From positions 111,766,499-111,830,498 of the forward strand of contig CM050446.2 in NCBI GenBank assembly GCA_027563935.2: a DNA stretch of 64,000 bases, in the 5' to 3' direction. Under the pieces are notes generated by a model. That model was not told where the DNA came from and did not search any database. It saw nothing but the letters and a program-made list of their open reading frames with translations. Position numbers and translations under genes: made by a program. The DNA comes from Costus lasius. Lineage: Eukaryota > Streptophyta > Magnoliopsida > Zingiberales > Costaceae. Shown here piece after piece: positions 45,901-56,428 of the stretch; within the stretch, counting starts at the first letter, position 1; each line of letters begins with the position of its first letter.

Positions 45901-47073
45901 ACTGAAGAGGTCTTTATGGAGCAACCTCCTGGTTATGTTGCTCAGGGGGAGATGGTGTGCAAATTGCATAAATCAATCTATGGCCTCAAGCAAAGCCCAC
46001 GAGCATGGTTTTACAAACTTTCACATGTTATGACCTCATTTGGTTTTCGTCATAGTCAAGCTGACCACTCTATCTTTATCCGTCGTTCAAAGAGTGGTGT
46101 CACTATTTTAGCTGTTTATGTTGACGACATGCTCCTCACTGGTGATGATCAACAAGGAATTGAGGAAACTAAGAATCATTTACAGTCCCAGTTTTCGATC
46201 AAGAATTTAGGGACACCAAAATACTTCTTGGGAATTGAAGTCGCATACCAGCGTAATTGTGTATTTCTATCACAAAGGAAATATGTTTTGGATCTTCTGG
46301 AGGAAATTGGCATGAGTGATTGCAAACCAGTTGATTCTCCCTTAGTTCCAAACCAGAAGTATAGTGATAATGAAGAATCTGAATACATTGATGCAACTCA
46401 ATATCGTCGTCTGGTAGGCAAACTTAACTATCTCACTGTTACCAGACCCGACATTTCTCATGCTGTGGGTATCATTAGCCAGTTCATGCAAAAACCCAAA
46501 CAGTGTCACTGGGACGCTGCCACTCGTGTAGTTCAGTATATCAAAGGTGCTCCTGGTCAAGGATTGAAGTATTGCAAAAATGGCCACACTAGAATTGAGG
46601 CTTATTCTGATGCCGATTATGCTGGTAATGTTGATGATAGAAAATCTATTTCTGGTTACTGTACCTATTTAGGTGGTAACTTGGTCACGTGGCGAAGCAA
46701 GAAACAAAGTGTAGTGGCAAGATCAAGTTGCGAAGCAGAATATAGAGCAATGGCTCACACTGTTTGCGAAATGCTTTGGCTCAAAAATTTCTTACAAGAA
46801 TGCGGGATAAACTGTCCCAGTCCTATGAACATGTTCTGCGATAATCAGGCAGCTATTTTCATCGCTAACAATCCAGTTTTTCATGAACGAACTAAACACA
46901 TAGAGGTGGATTGCCATTTCATCAAGGATGCTATCAATAACAAACTCATTACCACTCCGTATCTGAAGTCTGAAGACCAAATTGCCGACATTTTCACCAA
47001 AGCTTTGGGATCTTCAAGACTAAAGAATTTGTGTAACAAGCTGGGTTTAATTAATATCTTCTCTCCAGCTTGA
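42994..47073 (+). CDS. Copia C gag-pol polyprotein, intact
   Basis: A single uninterrupted frame of about 1359 codons from MDSSSSTMDFKPG; the frame is open 16 codons further up (42946), but this Met opens the conserved gag start. In order: gag (FDGTNFQLWSQSVHLFL), zinc knuckle near residue 244 (CMHCGRTNHTPDRCW), protease near 332 (WIIDSGASSHMTG), integrase zinc domain near 460 (WHYRLGHPSAARL, CDACELGK), core D near 515 (HSDIWGP), D near 580 (RSDNAMEY), E near 615 (NGVAERKNRHLLEV), RT near 1041 (YVDDMLLTGDD) and RNase H ending KHIEVDCHFIKDAI. All catalytic residues are present. It acts as the virus-like-particle and replication protein of the element. Type: Ty1/copia, with no frameshift between gag and pol. 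Confidence 0.95.
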   Translation: MDSSSSTMDFKPGTTFGTNIIKFDGTNFQLWSQSVHLFLGSHGKEHHLTQSAPPPTDPTYDSWRRSDMAVLNLLLHSMDTKVASTIMYKKTTKSAWESLNGTYASKQNLSHVLRLYEEIINLQQEDRSFQETYALLQGKWDELCQYHPASSDIEVTLQQRQEFLVAKYLSCLNPKYSALGSQLLLDSTVTTLQGAFSRLLRVTTTSQTQDTPSALASAPVPPSFGRGRTPGRGRGRGRGRTFPPCMHCGRTNHTPDRCWQKFGLPSARAASVPDVSSSTPVSVPATSGTDTVTISAAEYARFLQSTSESAAGPSTFIASSGIATLASSASTWIIDSGASSHMTGNRSFFTSLSTGGAYSPVTIADGSLVPVMGIGTVSLSSTILLSHVFYVPSFPVNLFSVRAFTAQCHCSVIFLPSHCLFQDLRTKKTIGGGPRQGGVYTIIPSAAPQALSSTVVSPLLWHYRLGHPSAARLQHVLSLPSKPSFHCDACELGKHHRTSLPSTSTSRSSHPFHLVHSDIWGPSPVPGRAGHKYFVTFIDDFSRVCWCYILSKRSELFDVFCNFYAEIKTQFGVLVQILRSDNAMEYTSTIFQSFCRSNGIIHQTTCSYTSSQNGVAERKNRHLLEVARTLLFHMKVPRSYWADAVLTASFLINRVSTPVLHGHSPFSLLFPTQTPFPLPPRVFGCLCYVHALGPGIDKLSPRAIRCVFLGYSRTQKGYRCFDPSSGRLFTSVDVTFDESRPFFSSDPDPASLSSSPSGLLPVPVILPAPPPVPAVSSPDSSVGTLQVYHRRPRPPPAVPSSSAVPDDDLPIALRKGKRHTSPFPISHYVSYARLSPSCRAFSVALSSASLPTSPLQAMSVPHWKQAMDTEIAVLQARHTWSLVPLPPGARVVPCRWVFAVKFHSDGSIARHKARLVAKGFSQIYGLDYHDTFSPVARLNSVRALFSLAVTGQWSLHQMDVTSAFLYGDLTEEVFMEQPPGYVAQGEMVCKLHKSIYGLKQSPRAWFYKLSHVMTSFGFRHSQADHSIFIRRSKSGVTILAVYVDDMLLTGDDQQGIEETKNHLQSQFSIKNLGTPKYFLGIEVAYQRNCVFLSQRKYVLDLLEEIGMSDCKPVDSPLVPNQKYSDNEESEYIDATQYRRLVGKLNYLTVTRPDISHAVGIISQFMQKPKQCHWDAATRVVQYIKGAPGQGLKYCKNGHTRIEAYSDADYAGNVDDRKSISGYCTYLGGNLVTWRSKKQSVVARSSCEAEYRAMAHTVCEMLWLKNFLQECGINCPSPMNMFCDNQAAIFIANNPVFHERTKHIEVDCHFIKDAINNKLITTPYLKSEDQIADIFTKALGSSRLKNLCNKLGLINIFSPA

Positions 47074-47080
47074 GGGGGAG
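47072..47080 (+). promoter_or_regulatory. Polypurine tract of copia C
   Basis: GAGGGGGAG directly before the 3' LTR, overlapping the end of the stop codon. Confidence 0.85.
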
Positions 47081-47212
47081 TGTTAGTGCTTTATTATGTT
47101 AAGAGGTTAATGGGTTTGGGGTCTTAATTTCCTTTACCCGTTAATCCTTTATCTTTTGTGTAAAAGGGTGTAACCCTAATGACAAGTTAAGTATTTTTTC
47201 TTTTCTTCAACT
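47081..47212 (+). repeat. 3' LTR of copia element C
   Basis: 132 bp, identical to the 5' LTR but for one base. Right target duplication AGGCT at 47213-47217 matches the left copy. Confidence 0.95.
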
Positions 47213-47362
47213 AGGCTAGCTATCAAGCCAAACATCTTGATAGCGCTAAAATTGACTCTTCTGTTAACATGATTACAAACTATCTTTCGTTCCTCACACA
47301 ATAGTCTGATTTCGTTAAGTAGCTCTCTGCCTCCATCGGAGGGTAACATTGAACATCTTCAA

Positions 47363-48775
47363 TATAATACCTCGAGTATAGTCCCACATTGCAAGTGAGA
47401 GAAACTATTATATGGTATATAAGGCTTAGTGGGCTTGCTATTGTTAACTTGAGCTTAAGCATTTTAATAAATTGGGCCACGTTGCAAATCGGCTCACCAA
47501 GTTAATGAATAGTTTGCTTACTAAGCAGGTTATAACAAAATGGTATCAGAGTAAAACTTAGTCCTAAGCATGGTGAGAGGCCAATAGGAAAGGGCTACCG
47601 AGGATGGTGGAGCCACCTTTGGGCTGACCTCACATGCTGCCGACTAAGGGATGATTCTTGGGCATGTGTTAATGTTTGGGCTTGAAGAGGACGTCAAGTC
47701 TTAAGTGGGGGAGATTGTAATACCCCGAGTATAGTCCCACATTGCAAGTGGGAGAAACTATTATATGGTATATAAGGCTTAGTGGGCTTGCTATTGTTAA
47801 CTTGAGCTTAAGCATTTTAATAAATTGGGCCACGTTGCAAATCGGCTCACCAAGTTAATGAATAGTTTGCTTACTAAGCAGGTTATAACAAAATGGTATC
47901 AGAGCGAGGTTTAGTCCTAAGCATGGTGAGAGGCCAATAGGAAAGGGCTACCGAGGATGGTGGAGCCACCTTTGGGCTGACCTCACATGCTGCCGACTAA
48001 GGGATGATTCTTGGGCATGTGTTAATGTTTGGGCTTGACGAGGACGTCAAGTCTTAAGTGGGGGAGATTGTAATACCCCGAGTATAGTCCCACATTGCAA
48101 GTGGGAGAAACTATTATGTGGTTTATAAAGCTTAGTGAGCTTGCTATTATTAACTTGAGCTTAAGCATTTTAATAAATTGGGCCACGTTGCAAATCGGCT
48201 CACTAAGTTAATGAATAGTTTGCTTACTAAGCAGGTTATAACAAATAATTGTAATACCCCGAGTATAGTCCCACATTGCAAGTGGGAGAAACTATTATGT
48301 GGTTTATAAGGCTTAGTGAGCTTGCTATTTTAACTTGAGCTTAAGCATTTTAATAAATTGGGCCACGTTGCAAATCGGCTCACCAAGTTAATGAATAGTT
48401 TGCTTACTAAGCAGGTTATAACAAATGGTATCAGAGCAAAACTTAGTCCTAAGCATGGTGAGAGGCCAATAGGAAAGGGCTACCGAGGATGGTGGAGCCA
48501 CCTTTGGGCTGGCCTCACATGCTGCCGACTAAGGGATGATTCTTGGGCATGTGTTAATGTTTGGGCTTGACGAGGACGTCAAGTCTTAAGTGGGGGAGAT
48601 TGTAATACCCCGAGTATAGTCCCACATTGCAAGTGGGAGAAACTATTATATGGTATATAAGGCTTAGTGGGCTTGCTATTGTTAACTTGAGCTTAAGCAT
48701 TTTAATAAATTGGGCCACGTTGCAAATCGGCTCACCAAGTTAATGAATAGTTTGCTTACTAAGCAGGTTATAACA
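47363..48775 (+). mobile_element. Tandem TRIM multimer: five LTRs, three internal domains
   Basis: LTRs of 174-175 bp at 47363-47537, 47716-47890, 48069-48243, 48250-48423 and 48601-48775 begin TGTAATACCCCGAGTATAG (the first TATAATACCTCG) and end GGTTATAACA. Internal domains of 177-178 bp (47538-47715, 47891-48068, 48424-48600) begin with AAATGGTATCAGAGC-type primer sites for initiator tRNA-Met and end in the purine tract AGTGGGGGAGAT. They encode nothing. LTR 3 and LTR 4 are separated only by AATAAT. TTCAA flanks the whole array (47358-47362, 48776-48780). Size, primer site and lack of genes mark a terminal-repeat retrotransposon in miniature. No 5S rRNA-like part was seen, so it is not an obvious Cassandra element. 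Confidence 0.9.
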
Positions 48776-48837
48776 TTCAATGGCCTAAATTTTTAACAAT
48801 TTAGAGAGAGAATTCCCATCAGTGTTCTCTTGAGTCC

Positions 48838-49020
48838 ATTTTGGCATCTAGGAGTATTTTAAAAGGAGACGAATATATGGATCAATGGCTATTCCGTTGG
48901 GCTATAAAGACAGAAAAGGAAGCCACACGGGAGGATGTCGCCGTCATACAAGAACAATTTCCTAAGTTGTCGAACAATCTTGAGGATAGGTTATAGTTCA
49001 TGAGAGAGGGGCAATGTTAT
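48838..49020 (+). pseudogene. Chromodomain remnant of a chromovirus gypsy element
   Basis: One frame reads EYMDQWLFRWAIKTEKEAT, then EDVAVIQEQFPKLSNNLED, followed by a stop and a segment like the FMREG...end of chromovirus polyproteins. The pattern fits the W-K-x-EATWE chromodomain at the end of integrase, with one aromatic residue changed (TREDV). It lies just right of the TRIM array. Confidence 0.45.
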
Positions 49021-50564
49021 GGGCCCAACCCGGCCCCCAATTTGGAGGTTGGGGGGATCATTGAGTAGCTTCTTTTGTGCAGTGCTTGGCAAGGAACTCT
49101 ACCATCTTCTTTTGTGCAGTGTGCAGTGCCGGACTCCTGGCTGAGGCAGAAACTCTACCAGCATCCTTAAACCTTAGATTTTAGGATAGAAATCCCCCTA
49201 CTATATGGATGGATTTCCCTTCTTTACTTGTTCCTTGCTAAAAATTTCACTGGAGACTCCTTAAATCCTCTTCTTCAGTCCTTGCTTCCAAGTTTTCTTT
49301 CGCTCCTTTGGTTTGCTGCTGTAGCATGCCCAGGAAAAAAAACAAATATTTTGCCAAAGAGGAAAAGAAAAGGTGGGAAAAGTGGGAGTAAGCAATTGGA
49401 ACCAAGTAAACTCTAATAAGTCCACATTATGGTTCAGAACTTGTTCTAACAATTTAGACAATTCATTAGAGAACCACATTATCATATTTGAATTCAAGTC
49501 TACAAATTATTGAAGGAATGTTTTGGCTGCCCTTAATAATAACATTAAATTAACACATAATGCAATCTAAATACATTTACAATCATAAAATTTCTAGACC
49601 ATAACAAGAGAAGGGAAATTGAGATCAGGCATAACTCATATCTCTCCTTTTTTTGCGTATCTGCCAATTTTCAAAATAAATTTTATATAATTTCACTCCT
49701 CAATCAATTAAATTTATTAGGCCAATATGGTCTATTTTGGCCAAGTAAAAAATTTTGAATAATCCTGTTCATATTTTGAAGAGAACATATACATTGTTTC
49801 TAAGCGATTATATTAAATAACATAATTATCAAGCCCGTTTTACAGCATCATTAGAAATAACTACCATGTCACCCCCTCCCATGCCTACTCAATTTTTTGA
49901 CCACCAACACGGAACAGGGAGTGAGTGATCAGCAGACAATTACATTCATGCACTCACCTCCAACCTTTACACACGGCCAAAGGAGATAAGGGGGAAAGTG
50001 GCGACCCTACTTGCACTCAGCATGGATGCACCCACAACCAAAGGTGAGTGAACACAAACTACAAACTTCTCATTGGAATATCATCGAACACATAAGCATA
50101 TATTACACCAAGTACACCTTTATGCCACTCGATTTGCTCAAGCTCCCATGTCAAAGGATGCACTTTTCTAAGTATGTAAAATTCGTGTGACCATCCGCTG
50201 AGGTCAAGGTAGTGATCAACTATTCCCATAAGTTAGCAGCAATAATGAGAACAAAACAAAAATTTCAAGAATACAGGATAAAATATTCGGTAAAATAACT
50301 CAACTAAACACCTCATCGTATTTTCACTAATAAAAGACAACTAGTATAAAGGACGTTGGCTCCGTAGGCAAGTAGTGTATAATCTTTAGTTTTAAGCTCA
50401 GGAGTTGTCTCAAGATCTAATTTTCACAGGCATTACCACCCCACAAACAATAACCTAAGTATGCAAAGCCCTTGGTATGAGCTAAAGGCTTCCCTAGCTA
50501 ACAAAATTCTACATACACTAGGGGGACTTGGGGGGATCGGGGGTATGGAAATCCTTGCCCATGC

Positions 50565-50952
50565 TATAGGTTTGCATGTCCCCGCCTTTTCCATAACGGA
50601 GCCGCCATAACATATAACAAAATGCATAGAAATATATGGCTCCTACCCAAGTTACAAGAAACTAGACCTATGTACATTAGGTCAAGGTTAGGTAACATGA
50701 GTTTTATATCGAACATTTTCCAATCTTTGACACCCAAGCACTCGCACACACCTGTCTAGCTATAGGTTTGCATGTCCCTGCCTTGTCCATAACGGAGCTG
50801 CCATAACATATAACAAAATGCATAGAAATATATGGCTCCTACCCAAGTTACAAGAAACTAGACCTATGTACATTAGGTCAAGGTTAGGTAACATGAGTTT
50901 TATATCGAACATTTTTCAATCTTTGACACCCAAGCACTCGCACACACCTGTC
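50565..50952. repeat. 196-bp tandem duplication
   Basis: TATAGGTTTGCATGTCC starts at 50565 and again at 50761, and the two copies stay almost identical through CACTCGCACACACCTGTCT, with about five substitutions. The adjacent 50340-50560 and 50960-51980 are non-coding. Confidence 0.9.
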
Positions 50953-52774
50953 TTCTAGACACCACAATCACTGAACCACTATGCTCACACTCCCCACTCA
51001 CCGATCCACGACTCGTAATCACTATAAAGCACTTGCATCATGCTCACTCAACCTTGCTTCGGCCCACAAGACATTTCTTTGTACATATGGTCTTTAGCTA
51101 GAGCTCATCAAAATCCAACACAGAAGCTCGCTAGGAACCTCATTGAGGTTCAACCAGCACTTAGCACTAGATCTACCATCGGGACCTCCTGAACAATTAT
51201 TGGTGCTCACACATTAACCATCACCTACTTTGGAACAAGCTAGCTAGCCAAATGTCTCTCCATGTAGCACTAAACCTCCATGTGGCACTAAACCTCCACT
51301 CTCAGGGCCTTCCTCTATGCCTTCCTTCCCAAAACCGTGACTAGTTAAGACACCTTAGACTTAGTAGGTAGTGCCAGCCTGCATTGGCACAAAGTAGCAT
51401 GATCAGCTGCCATCTTCAAGGGAATGTTCCCCTATCTCTACTAAACACCACTCCTGACTTGCATAGTTGGCAAGTGTCAGATTGTTTGACAATCAAACAA
51501 TCCCAGATGCCTCTATACCTCGGCTAGATCTTGGTGCAGGAGAGTATTGCCTTGCGCAACACACTTGCCCAAGCCAAAAGACATTTGGTCTAGGTCGGGT
51601 GCTTCCTAGGGCATGCTGAACCCAATCCCACACACATGCCTATTCTATGCACTCGTAGTCAGGTGAGCCCATAGACTCCACACCTTGCCAAGATTGATCT
51701 ATGTGCGACTGCACATGCCCATGCATGCTCGCATCCCATCCATGCTTGGTGCACGTCAGTGCTCATGGTGTGATCATGGCACTTCATGCCCACAACTTTC
51801 ACATCTCGTCTACACCCGAACACCGAACTAGGGGTCACAGTTTCTCACCCCACGACCATCATGACAATCTATGACACATCACTACTCAATTCTACTTGCA
51901 TGTGTCGGGTTATCGCTCGGTGCATTGTTGTACTGGTCTGGCCAACTCTCCCTATATGTACACAACCAAAGAGGTACTAGGAAGCAAGCTTATCAAAATC
52001 GTGAGTTGACTCATTCGAGTCAACGAGTTGGCTGCAGATTAACGAGTCAATGAGTTGGCTGCAGAAACATTTTTTAGGGTTACCTTGGTCAAAATCACGA
52101 GTCAACTCGGTGGAATTGGTTGACTCGGACAAGTTGGACCGAGTTAACTCATTGAAGCGAACGACGCTTCAGCTTTGTTCGCGTCTTCGTTCGCTTCATC
52201 TTCCATGAATCAAAAAAGGAAACAGAGTGGAAATTGAAGGTAAGATTTGCTAACAAGAAACAGATTCGTTGCATCTTCGTTCACTTCATTCGCGATCTTT
52301 TCGTCGCTACTCGCATCGTCGCCGATTTGCTTCGTCGTTGCCAGGAACAGAGGTCTACTTCGCCAGGAGCTTCGTCATCGCCAAGCAGAGAAGTTTACCT
52401 TGCCAGCTTTGCTATCGCCGAGCTTCGCTGTCTGCTAGTATTTACTCCAAAATCGAAAGTCCAAATCTCAGTTGCCAGCTTCTCCAAGAGGTAATTTCCC
52501 CCAATCTGGTCCAGCTTCTCCTTAGGTAATTTCCCCCAAATCTGGGTCCTAGCTTCTTAATTCACAGTTTCAAATTCTTTCAACGTCTTTTATTCTTCCT
52601 CAGCAATCAACATGTTCCTTATTCTTTCTCACCGTACTAATAGATTCATTATTGTATCTAATAGATTCATCACTTAACTAATAGATTCATTATTGTTTAT
52701 TCTTCCATAACATACTATTAGTTTATTAATTTATATTATTTTATTTTCATGATAAATTGATAGAAATATCAAAC

Positions 52775-55126
52775 ATGTCTAGCAGCAACAACAAATTAAA
52801 AAGAAAGAATGCTGCTGGGAATCGATCTGATATTGGTTGAGAACATGGTATTAAAGTTGAAAATAATTTAAGAAAAATTAAGTGTAAATTTTGCGAGAAC
52901 ATAATTACCAAAGGAATCTATCGTTTTAAACATTATTTGACTTGCACTAGAAAGGCTGTTGAGGCATGTAGAAGTGTTCCAGATGAGGTGAAAAAGCAAA
53001 TGATTTATGTGGTCGGAAAACTTACACATGATGCAATTAATAAACATAGCAACATTCATGACATTGGAGAAGAAAGCCAAGAGGTTATTAGAAAAAAAAA
53101 GGAAAAAACATCTTAGAATCTTTTGTGAAAACAAGTGCAGCAACAACAGACTACAATAAACATGTTCAAGAGAGATTTAAGAAATAAAACTTGTCAACAA
53201 ATTGCAAGATTTTTTTACACGTGTCATTCCTTTCAATTGTGTTAAAAATCCAGAGTTTGTAAAGATGCTTGAACTAATTGGTAAATATATTTGTGGTTTT
53301 AAACCACCATCTTATCATGAGATTAGAGAGACACTTTTGAAAAAAGAAGTGAAGAAGACAACAGACTTTCTTAAAGAATATAAACTTGAATGGAAAAAAA
53401 ATGATTGTTCAATTATGTTAGATAAATGGACAGATAAAAAAAGAAGATCAATTTGTAACTTTTTGGTGAATAGTCCTAAAGGAACTATTTTTTTTTCTTC
53501 TAAATGAGGTTGTTGAGAAGGTTGGAGAAGATAATGTTATGCAAATCATCACTGATAATGCAGCAAATTACAAGGCTGCCGGAGAGATGATGCAAAAGAG
53601 AAAAAAAGATTATTTTGGACACCATGTGCTGCACATTGTATAGATTTAATTCTTGAAGATTCAAAAAAGAAAATTAGCATTCATCGATTTACCATTTGTA
53701 AAAGAAGAAAGATTACTTCATTTATTTATTCAAGAACCTTAGTAATTTTGATGTTAAGATATTTTACAAGAGGAAGAGATCTAATTAGCCTAGCAAGAAC
53801 TCGATTTGCAACATCATACTTAACTTTGGGATGTCTTAGTGACTTGGAAGGTTCTTTGATAAATATGTTCACTTCTACTCAATGGAAGGCATGCAAGTTT
53901 GCAACACTTAGAGAAAGGAAAAAAAATTCAGCATGTTGTTTTGGATAGTAAATTTTGGAGGGACACTTTGATATGCCTTAAAGCAACATTTCCACTCATT
54001 AAAGTGCTTCGATTAGTTAATTCAGATGAGAAACTAGCCATGGACTTTATTTATGAGGAGATGGATCAAGCAAAAGAAAAGATTCAATCAAATTTTAACA
54101 ATATCAAGAAGAGGTAATCTTAAATTATAGTTATCCAAGTTTTAGTATTTAAATTTGCATTAACTTATTAATTATTATGCCTGTTAACTTTTTGTTAATT
54201 GTCTTTTTAATAGATATGAGCCTATTTGGAAAATTATTGATAATAGATGGGATGTACAATTGCATAGGCCTTTGCATGTAGCTGCTTACTATTTAAATCT
54301 TTATTTCATTATAGTTCAAACTTCAAACTAGATGTTGAAGTGAAAAAAGGACTCTATAATTGTCTAGCAAGAATAATCCCTTCTCTTGATGAAAGAAGGA
54401 AGATTGATTTGCAGTTTGAAGATTTTAAGGAAGCAAAAGAATTATTTGGTATTGAAGCTGCAATCTTAGCAAGAGAGACCAAACTTCCTACAAAATAGTG
54501 GGATTCATGTGGTGATGATTGTATAGAGCTACAAAGATTTGCAATTCGAATCTTAAGTTTAACATGCAGCTTTTCTGGATGTGAGCAAAATTGGAGCATA
54601 TTTGAAATGATTAGTAAATCAAATTTATCTGTTTAGCAATATATTAATTGGTTTGTATGATCAATCTAATGTATAATTTTATATTTTATAGGTTCCTACC
54701 AAGAAAAAAAATCGATTGCATCAAAGTAAAATGAATGACTTGGTTTTTGTGATGCATAACTTAAAGCTGACAAATCAAAATAAGAAAAGGACATTTAGAG
54801 AAACTACTTTTGATGAGCTCTCTTCTAATGATGAATGGATAATAGAGATGAAAGATGGACAACCTAGTTCAACAACAAATAATTGGCTTGATATTCTCAC
54901 ATATGAAAATAATGAGTTGAGATTTGGAGATTAAAAGGTCCAATTTAGTGAACAAGATATGGAAAGAAATGTTATTGTTGAAGAAAATGAGCAAGTCAAT
55001 CATTCAAAAGACATAGAGTTGAATTTGGATGAAGGCCATGCCCATGACCATGAGGATGAGATAGATGAGGAGGATGAAGAGAGTGATGAAGATTTTGATA
55101 TTCAAGCTACAGAAAATTTATTTTAG
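52775..55126 (+). pseudogene. Decayed hAT transposase with one recognisable intron
   Basis: Begins MSSSNNKLKRKNAAGN, then a BED finger (KIKCKFCENIITKGIYRFKH, then YLTC), DUF659 (LEWKKNDCSIMLDKWTDKK), core (VMQIITDNAANYKAAGEMM, TPCAAHCIDLILED), and C-terminal dimerisation (ELQRFAIRILSLTCSFSGCE, QNWSIFEMI), ending in an acidic tail. Stops and shifts break it many times. An intron at 54114-54213 (AG|GTAATC...TAATAG|A) joins KKR and YEPIWKIIDNRWD. Unlike the intact hAT-derived gene 14 kb away, it keeps the TDNAANY and CAAHC words of active relatives, so it looks like an ordinary dead transposon. Possible ends: GTTGACTC/GAGTCAAC-rich sequence near 51990-52150 and GATC-rich inverted sequence near 55395-55435. 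Confidence 0.8.
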
Positions 55127-56051
55127 TTTTTTGTGTCATCAATGATGTTCTTTACTTTATTTTATATTTTAGAATTTGGATGTCATTTTGGATAGAAATG
55201 TGATTTTAGAGACTTCTTAGACTTCACTCTTTATTGTTTACTATTTTACTTTTAAAAACTTACATATTTGTTTTATAATCACTTGTTGAAGTTATAGTAG
55301 TATTTTACAATTAGTATTTGGTATATCTTTATATTTTATACTCTAATATATGGACATAATTTATAAAATATTATTATTATATTATAATTATAGGATCTTA
55401 CGATCCTACGACCCAATCTTATGATCCGATCCTATGGAGCCTCTACCGTTCCTAGGTAGAACTTTGCCACAAAGGCCCCCATATTCTCATGGCCAAATGT
55501 CAAGCACCTTGCCACCCTACCACAATAGTGCCCCTTGGCACCTGTTTGATAAGGGGTGTGGCTGGACATGGGTAGGGCATAACAAATCACTCCCGAGCAT
55601 GACATTAAGCATAAGTATTTTGCTACCCAACAACATAATGTAAAATTTAAACATCAATAAATAAACTACTAAATCCAATAATTTGGATGTGCAATTATGT
55701 TGGTTGCAAGATTTAAACTCTCGGTATATATCGATAAACCAATCCTATCTTGAACCAATATATACCGGATGTAGCATTGTGGTACAAGAGGTACCGATAC
55801 TATGCTATGATACCATTTTAGAACCATATATACTAAATACGGATCAGTTTTTTTAAATTTTTTGGTTGGTTGTACATCAGAAATTAAGAACAAATATTGA
55901 AATAAAATAAAACAGTGATCTTGTGCTTGCTGAAAACAAATTGGGTTTCAGAAATGTTGGCTGTTTGTCACACCCAGAAAATCCATGATATTATCGCAAT
56001 ATCATATCATATAATATCATATGATTATAGTAATTTTCAGGTTTAAGGACG

Positions 56052-56159
56052 ATATTTATGACAGAATCCAACACAAAGCAAAACTATGATAGCGACAATA
56101 CCTTAATATTTATGACAGAATCCAACACAAAGCAAAACTGTGATAGCGACAATACCTTA
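56052..56159. repeat. 54-bp tandem duplication covering the TERT splice donor
   Basis: Copies 56052-56105 and 56106-56159 differ at one base (ACTATG versus ACTGTG). On the minus strand the TERT exon ends TTAAG|GTATTG in the second copy, and the same TTAAG|GTATTG recurs 54 bases further into the intron in the first copy. Confidence 0.93.
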
Positions 56160-56428
56160 ATGATCGTTCAATTATTGCGACAAGGTAACTTGGGCTCAGC
56201 TTGGTAATATTTTTCATGTTATGCACACAGCAATGAAACTTCATTGCACAAAGAAGAAATGTTTGGTAAGCGTTCAAACTGACAATGGCAGGAGAGTTGA
56301 TACCGGAGTCATAGAAAATGGGATGGCACCTTATCCGCACAATGCTGAACAACTTTTTTTTCAAATTATGGCACGGCTTAGAATCCATTTTGATTGTTAG
56401 AGTAGATCTTATGTCAATATCACAGTAC
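56156..56428 (-). CDS. TERT: Telomerase reverse transcriptase, C-terminal-extension exon
   Basis: 273 bp between acceptor TTTCAACAG (ends 56429) and donor GTATTG (56155). Completing the split codon gives RYCDIDIRSTLTIKM, then RCHPIFYDSGINSPAIVSLN, AYQTFLLCAMKFHCCVHNM and AIIERSL. CHPIF-DS-INS and YQ-FLLCAMKFHCYV are signatures of the plant TERT thumb domain. Phase matches both neighbours: two bases left from the exon before, two bases left for the exon after. Confidence 0.95.

Larger units (their letters stand above)
42161..47212 (+). mobile_element. Ty1/copia retrotransposon C, complete and young, in the TERT intron
   Basis: 5052 bp with both LTRs, 5-bp target duplication AGGCT, primer site, intact polyprotein and polypurine tract. 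The LTRs differ by 1 in 132, so the insertion is recent. It is antisense to TERT, the orientation generally better tolerated inside introns because element poly(A) signals are not read in the host transcript. Confidence 0.95.
41048..56155 (-). other. TERT: Last intron of TERT (15.1 kb), transposon-rich
   Basis: Bounded by a donor AAG|GTATTG at 56156/56155 and an acceptor TTGCAG at 41048. Inside, on the other strand, are an intact copia element, a TRIM multimer, a chromodomain remnant and a decayed hAT transposase. The rest is AT-rich and gene-free: 41048-42160, 49010-50560, 50960-52770 and 55127-56050 hold nothing I recognise. Confidence 0.9.

Noticed and set aside
43631..45901. Several 60-165-codon ORFs in other frames of the copia C polyprotein
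   Set aside because: Shadows of the intact gag-pol frame.
48358..48570. 70-codon ORF
   Set aside because: It spans a TRIM LTR and internal domain, which are non-coding in every copy.
47363..48775. Cassandra (5S-carrying) retrotransposon
   Set aside because: The LTRs show no 5S rRNA-like promoter sequence that I can recognise.
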